From Synechocystis sp. PCC 7509 (lineage in GTDB: Bacteria > Cyanobacteriota > Cyanobacteriia > Cyanobacteriales > Chroococcidiopsidaceae), in assembly GCF_000332075.2 (NCBI RefSeq), contig NZ_ALVU02000001.1:1135193-1199192 (forward strand): DNA of 64,000 nt, in the 5' to 3' direction. A model generated the notes under the pieces. It was not told where the DNA came from. It worked only from the letters and a program-made list of their open reading frames with translations, and did no database searches. Positions 60,493 through 64,000 of this stretch are shown here, piece by piece (within the stretch, counting starts at the first letter, position 1; each line of letters opens with the position of its first letter). The position numbers were made by a program, and so were the translations under genes.

Positions 60493-60779
60493 TCAGATTT
60501 GACGATTTGACGATGCAAGCCGCGAAGCAGCGATCGCGAAGGGTTGTCCATTCATGTAGCTGGCAGCATCAGAGCAAAGAAAAATAACGGCTTGAGCAAC
60601 TTCTGCTGGTTGACCAATTCGACCGATCGGAACACAGCTATAAAATCATCAGTCGTGATCCCCAGTTGCTTAAAGGTTCGATCGAGCGTTTCAGTAGCAG
60701 TGCTTCCACGATTCACCGCATTAATCCCAATGCCCTGACTGCCTCCGCGTTTCCCCAACGCAGCGATCAGTTTGTTGGC
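60493..60779 (-). pseudogene. C-terminal remnant of a classical SDR dehydrogenase
   Basis: The minus strand reads ANKLIAALGKRGGSQGIGIN, then AVNRGSTATETLDRTFKQLG, a normal SDR segment after the catalytic YxxxK; normally GI-VNAVNPG-T-T. After a one-base shift it continues VPIGRIGQPAEVAQAVIFLC then SDAASYMNGQP, again typical for SDR, and stops at 60493 in a HIP1-containing repeat. The front 60 percent of the enzyme, including the nucleotide loop, is missing. It joins the end of the prolyl oligopeptidase gene with a 13-base overlap, marking a recombination joint. Confidence 0.8.
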
Positions 60780-62986
60780 TTTACATCCAGCCCCGTCCAG
60801 TGAGCGGCAAAAGCCCACATATCTGCCGTTTCCTCAATGATCTTGTCGGTAGGCTTGCCCGCTCCATGTCCCGCTCGCGTCTCGATGCGGGCAAGGTGGG
60901 GCTTGTCACCGATATCTGCCGCCTGGAGTGCGGCGATATATTTGAAGGTGTGCCCCGGCACCACGCGATCGTCCGTGTCGGCAGTGGTGGCAAGGATCGC
61001 GGGATATGCCTTGCCAGACTGGATGTTGTGATAGGGCGAATAGTTCAAGAGGTTCCGGAAATCTGCTTCCCGTGCCGGAGACCCAAACTCGTCTACCCAT
61101 GTTTTCCCACTCGTGAACTGGTCGAAGCGGAGCATGTCCATGACACCGACTCCAGGCAGCGCGGCGGCGAACAGATCCGGTCGCTGATTGACCACTGCGC
61201 CGATTAGGAGTCCGCCATTCGACGCGCCCTGAATCGCCAAGCCGTTTTGGGGTGTGATGCCCTCCGCCTTCAGATACTCGCCCGCTGCGATAAAATCATC
61301 GAAGACGTTCTGCTTGTTCTGACGACGACCCGCTTCGTGCCATGCCTTGCCATATTCGGAGCCACCGCGAATATTGGCGACAGCGTACACCCCGCCCTGT
61401 TCGACCCATCCCAACAACGCTGGCGAAAAATCGGGAAGCATGGGGATGCCATAGCCCCCATAGGCATAAAGCAGGGTCGGTGCGGTCGCGGTCACATCCT
61501 TGCGTCGGACGATAAACATCGGGACACGGGTACCATCCTTCGACTTGTAGAAATGCTGTTCGACCGCGATCCGATTGAGATCGATCGCTACCTTGGGTTG
61601 TGTCCACACCTGCAACCTGTTGCTGGCGACATCATATCGATAGATCGCGCCTGGAGTATTGAAGCTGGTGAAGACGAAGAAGGTTTCTGGGTCGTCCTGG
61701 TCGCCCTTAAAGCCGCCAGCGGTGCCGATACCAGGCAGCTTCACCATACCGTCAGCCTTGCCATCGAGCGTGTAGCGTCGAACTTCCGTCTTCACGTCAG
61801 CCATGTAAGAGATCAGCAACCGTCCGCCGACCAGCGACGCATTGAGCAGAACTGAATCCTGTTCCGGCACCACATCCCGGATCGCTGGGTCGGCGGCAGC
61901 GATGTCCATCATCACCACCTTGGAGCGCGGCGCGTCCTGAGTAGTCATGAGGAAGAACTTTGTCCCCATATTGCCAGCGATTAGCCATGAATTATCGAGA
62001 TTATCGATCAGCTTGCGAGGCTTCCAATCAGCACTCTGGAGATCCACTACGGTCAGTGTGTTGCCCAGTGAAATGGGTGTGGAAACGATCGCGACGTAAC
62101 GCCCGTCTTCGGTGATGCTCAAGGTGTGCAGCATATTCGGCTGATCCGGGTTTGTATAGACCAGTCGATCTTGCGCCTGGGGGGTGCCGATCGCATGAAA
62201 ATAGACGGCATGGTTGGCTACGCTCGCTTGGGATTCGATGCCCTGCTTCGGTTCAGGGTAACGGGTGTAGAAAAAGCCAAACCCATCCTTAGTCCATGCG
62301 ATGCTGGTGAATCTCGCCCATTTCACCTCATCGTTGAGTACCTTGCCCGTGTTTACGTCCAGCACTCGAATCGTGCGCCAGTCTGTGCCGCCATCCTGCA
62401 CCGCATAAGCCACGCGCTTACCGTTGTCGGAAGCTGACCACTCGGCAAGTGCGATCGCCCCGTCCTCTGCCCAACTATTGGGATCGATCAGTACGCGCCC
62501 TGCGCCATCCACACTGTCACGGACATAGAGAACCGGTTGGCTCTGAAGTCCGAAATTATGGAGGTAGAAATACCGTCCGCCCTTTTTGACCGGAATAGAG
62601 AACCGCTCATAGTTGTACAACTGCTTCAGTCGGTTCTTGAAGATATCTCGACTCAGCAGCGTATTGAGATGAGCATTGGTGACTTTGTTCTGCGATTCGA
62701 CCCAGGCGGCGACTTCCTTGTCGTTGCGGACATCGTTTTCCAGCCAGCGATAGGGGTCAGCGATTGCCTGCCCAAAATGTTCCAGGGCGACATCGACTCG
62801 CTTGGTATCAGGATAGGCGATCGTAGACATCATTGCTGTAGACTCCGTGCAGGCGGAGGCGAAGTGGGTAGTAAAGAGCAGCGCGATCGCGAAAAGGGCG
62901 GTGCGGCGCAGTGGTTGATATGAGAGTCGAAATCCAAAGAGGTCGAATTTCAGTGTTTTTTGTCGTGATTTTGCAGTTTTGAACAT
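60767..62986 (-). CDS. prolyl oligopeptidase (S9A), exported, 739 aa
   Basis: A peptidase that cleaves after proline in short peptides. A hydrophobic leader (about residues 28-47, TALFAIALLFTTHFASACTE, with a possible lipobox SAC) suggests export. The beta-propeller gate covers about 120-460. The catalytic triad is Ser589 in QGASNGGLLIG, Asp near 672 in TADTDDRVVP and His707 in TRAGHGAGK. The length is that of family S9A. The base composition is visibly GC-richer than most of the window and the closest relatives in my memory are proteobacterial (sphingomonad-like), which suggests acquisition by transfer. HIP1 octamers inside show it is at home in this genome. Confidence 0.92.
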   Translation of the reverse strand: MFKTAKSRQKTLKFDLFGFRLSYQPLRRTALFAIALLFTTHFASACTESTAMMSTIAYPDTKRVDVALEHFGQAIADPYRWLENDVRNDKEVAAWVESQNKVTNAHLNTLLSRDIFKNRLKQLYNYERFSIPVKKGGRYFYLHNFGLQSQPVLYVRDSVDGAGRVLIDPNSWAEDGAIALAEWSASDNGKRVAYAVQDGGTDWRTIRVLDVNTGKVLNDEVKWARFTSIAWTKDGFGFFYTRYPEPKQGIESQASVANHAVYFHAIGTPQAQDRLVYTNPDQPNMLHTLSITEDGRYVAIVSTPISLGNTLTVVDLQSADWKPRKLIDNLDNSWLIAGNMGTKFFLMTTQDAPRSKVVMMDIAAADPAIRDVVPEQDSVLLNASLVGGRLLISYMADVKTEVRRYTLDGKADGMVKLPGIGTAGGFKGDQDDPETFFVFTSFNTPGAIYRYDVASNRLQVWTQPKVAIDLNRIAVEQHFYKSKDGTRVPMFIVRRKDVTATAPTLLYAYGGYGIPMLPDFSPALLGWVEQGGVYAVANIRGGSEYGKAWHEAGRRQNKQNVFDDFIAAGEYLKAEGITPQNGLAIQGASNGGLLIGAVVNQRPDLFAAALPGVGVMDMLRFDQFTSGKTWVDEFGSPAREADFRNLLNYSPYHNIQSGKAYPAILATTADTDDRVVPGHTFKYIAALQAADIGDKPHLARIETRAGHGAGKPTDKIIEETADMWAFAAHWTGLDVKPTN

Positions 62987-63251
62987 ATCATTGACCTACG
63001 TAACAAAAGGGTTGACCGTAACTACCTGGGTTAAAAGATCGCAAGTAGGTAAACAAAATTAATTACATTGTTTTCACCAAATTCTTTCAGCACCTTCTCA
63101 AGAGACTGAACTACGCTTTGCCAGCTTCGATGAACACTTGCTAGTTATGCGTACTTATATTTTGGTTAACTATTTAGAAGCAATTAGTTTCCAAGTTGCG
63201 ATCTACGCTTCGCTATCGCATCGAATCAGCCCGCACCGCTGAACTGCTGGT

Positions 63252-63611
63252 TTAATCCTTGACCCCGGTTTTGATGACGAAAGCCCTTAATTCGACAATC
63301 TTACCGTCGCGAAAACGCCAGATATCACAGTACGAGTAATCAGCCGCCTTCCCGTCTTCATCCTTCATTGTGATGTCGCCGAGTGCCGTGACGAAATCAC
63401 CCTCGGCGATGAAGTTAGCGACCATAAACTTTGGCGGCTCTACGTATGTCGTCGCCATCCATTGGCGAACAGATTCTTTTCCTTTAAGGGTCTTGTCGCC
63501 TACAAACGTCCAATGCGTGTCGTCGGCGCAGAATGACAAGAATCCTTCATAGTTGCCCTCAGCGATCGCCGCGTTTGCCTCTTCTAAAATTGCTTTATTG
63601 TTCTCTGACAT
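63252..63611 (-). CDS. SnoaL-like/NTF2-type protein, 119 aa
   Basis: A small cone-shaped alpha-beta fold of the nuclear-transport-factor-2 superfamily: MSENNKAILEEANAAIAEGN, YEGFLSFCADDTHWTFVGDK, VRQWMATTYVEPPKFMVANF, and FRDGKIVELRAFVIKTGVKD. Members bind small molecules or act as isomerases, hydrolases or ketosteroid-type enzymes. The active site Asp/His set cannot be judged here. It belongs to the GC-rich right end and has no clear functional partner. An AGGAG-type site (GGAGAGA) precedes the ATG. Confidence 0.8.
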   Translation of the reverse strand: MSENNKAILEEANAAIAEGNYEGFLSFCADDTHWTFVGDKTLKGKESVRQWMATTYVEPPKFMVANFIAEGDFVTALGDITMKDEDGKAADYSYCDIWRFRDGKIVELRAFVIKTGVKD

Positions 63612-63677
63612 CTGAATCTCTCCTTTGTTTAAATGGATGCTTTAACGGAGCAGTCTCTGCTGCCACTGATGCGAAAC

Positions 63678-64000
63678 TCACGGAATAATTGCAGTAACGC
63701 GGATTTCAATCCGCATCGTTGGAAGTGCAAGAGCCGCGACTCCTACCTCTGTCCAAATTGGGGCATGGTTGGGCATATAATGACGAAATAGCCTGACCAT
63801 CACATCGTTAACCTCCGGGGGAAACCCGCCAACATGGTAAGAATTGACATGGACAACAGGCTCCCAACCCGCCCCGGCAGCTGCCAAGGTTCGCTCTAAG
63901 TTCCGAAACGCCTGAGCAATCTCGTCCGCAAGCGATTCGGGAGTTTGCAGATTGTCATCCACCCCGCCTTGACCTGATGTCTCCACTCGATTGCCAATTT
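63678..64000 (-). CDS. RidA (YjgF/YER057c) family protein, 5' end beyond the window
   Basis: The visible 107 codons run from the right edge and end at a stop at 63678. The sequence VETSGQGGVDDNLQTPESLA is the family's SGQ-(G)-x-D region, DEIAQAFRNLERTLAAAGAG continues the helix, and VVHVNSYHVGGFPPEVNDVM and MRIEIRVTAIIP form the last strands. The catalytic Arg in (M)RIEIRVTA corresponds to the conserved VEIE-type end. RidA proteins hydrolyse reactive enamines or imines from PLP enzymes; the wider family has many unassigned members. The frame is still open at the edge, so a start further right is likely. Confidence 0.8.
   Translation of the reverse strand, partial: IGNRVETSGQGGVDDNLQTPESLADEIAQAFRNLERTLAAAGAGWEPVVHVNSYHVGGFPPEVNDVMVRLFRHYMPNHAPIWTEVGVAALALPTMRIEIRVTAIIP

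Noticed and set aside
60781-62437. Long frames on the plus strand opposite the prolyl oligopeptidase
   Set aside because: They are shadow frames of a GC-rich gene and encode no conserved motif.
1-64000. CRISPR array, prophage or integrated conjugative element
   Set aside because: I saw no regularly spaced direct repeats, no cas genes, and no phage structural or conjugation genes. The lysozyme-like gene at 32242-32928 is an isolated envelope gene with a membrane anchor.

Overview
The window is chromosomal DNA from a cyanobacterium. Direct signs are the many HIP1-type octamers (GCGATCGC), an orange carotenoid protein, the allophycocyanin beta-18 core subunit ApcF, the small photosystem I subunit PsaX, glutamine synthetase behind an NtcA-type promoter, a UbiE/MenG methyltransferase, and several families largely confined to cyanobacteria (DUF3685/Ycf55, DUF4079, DUF1997). 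The mix of PsaX, OCP, many hybrid histidine kinases and abundant insertion sequences suits a unicellular or filamentous relative of the Chroococcidiopsis/Nostocales radiation. That placement is an inference, not a measurement.

Layout. 1-3.4 kb is an insertion-sequence pile-up: the start of an IS630 transposase at the left edge, then an IS4-type element (879-2167) sitting inside an ISKra4-like transposase gene with an exact 10-bp target duplication. 3.9-10 kb carries a secreted DUF1800/DUF1501 pair and, convergent to it, a BcsA-type cellulose synthase whose last codons now come from a decayed IS1595-like element (6642-7701). 10-14.5 kb holds an OmpR-type two-component pair, a DUF4079 membrane protein, a DM13 protein with a degenerate second copy, and scraps that look like transposase ends. 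14.6-24 kb is housekeeping: gatB, a PAP2 phosphatase, a likely alaS operon with four small downstream genes, infC, a phosphoribosyltransferase and a family 4 uracil-DNA glycosylase. 24-34 kb contains OCP, a REC-DUF3685 regulator, a Fur-family repressor of the PerR/FurC kind, an M48 protease whose stop codon lies inside tRNA-Leu(CAA), and the divergent pair apcF/glnA.

35-49 kb is signalling-rich: an ankyrin-repeat protein, a three-gene RR/PAS-kinase/REC-ATPase cassette, lipA, psaX (too short for routine gene calling), an amino-acid ABC permease and two large sensor kinases. 48.9-52.2 kb is a tight four-gene run (larE, methyltransferase, histidine phosphatase, glk) facing murF. 54-59.3 kb holds HDAC-like, ispD, glycosyltransferase 9, ubiE and DUF445 genes. 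The right end (59.4-64 kb) is different in character: a truncated, frameshifted Mu-like transposase, an SDR remnant, and a GC-rich prolyl oligopeptidase/SnoaL-like/RidA stretch that looks acquired.

I found no CRISPR array, no prophage module and no convincing new defence system. The most informative observations are structural: two resolvable insertion events with pre-insertion sequences that can be rebuilt, a protein-coding/tRNA overlap, a probable non-canonical infC start, an NtcA promoter, the unlisted psaX, and a REC-ATPase protein whose H-box histidine is replaced.
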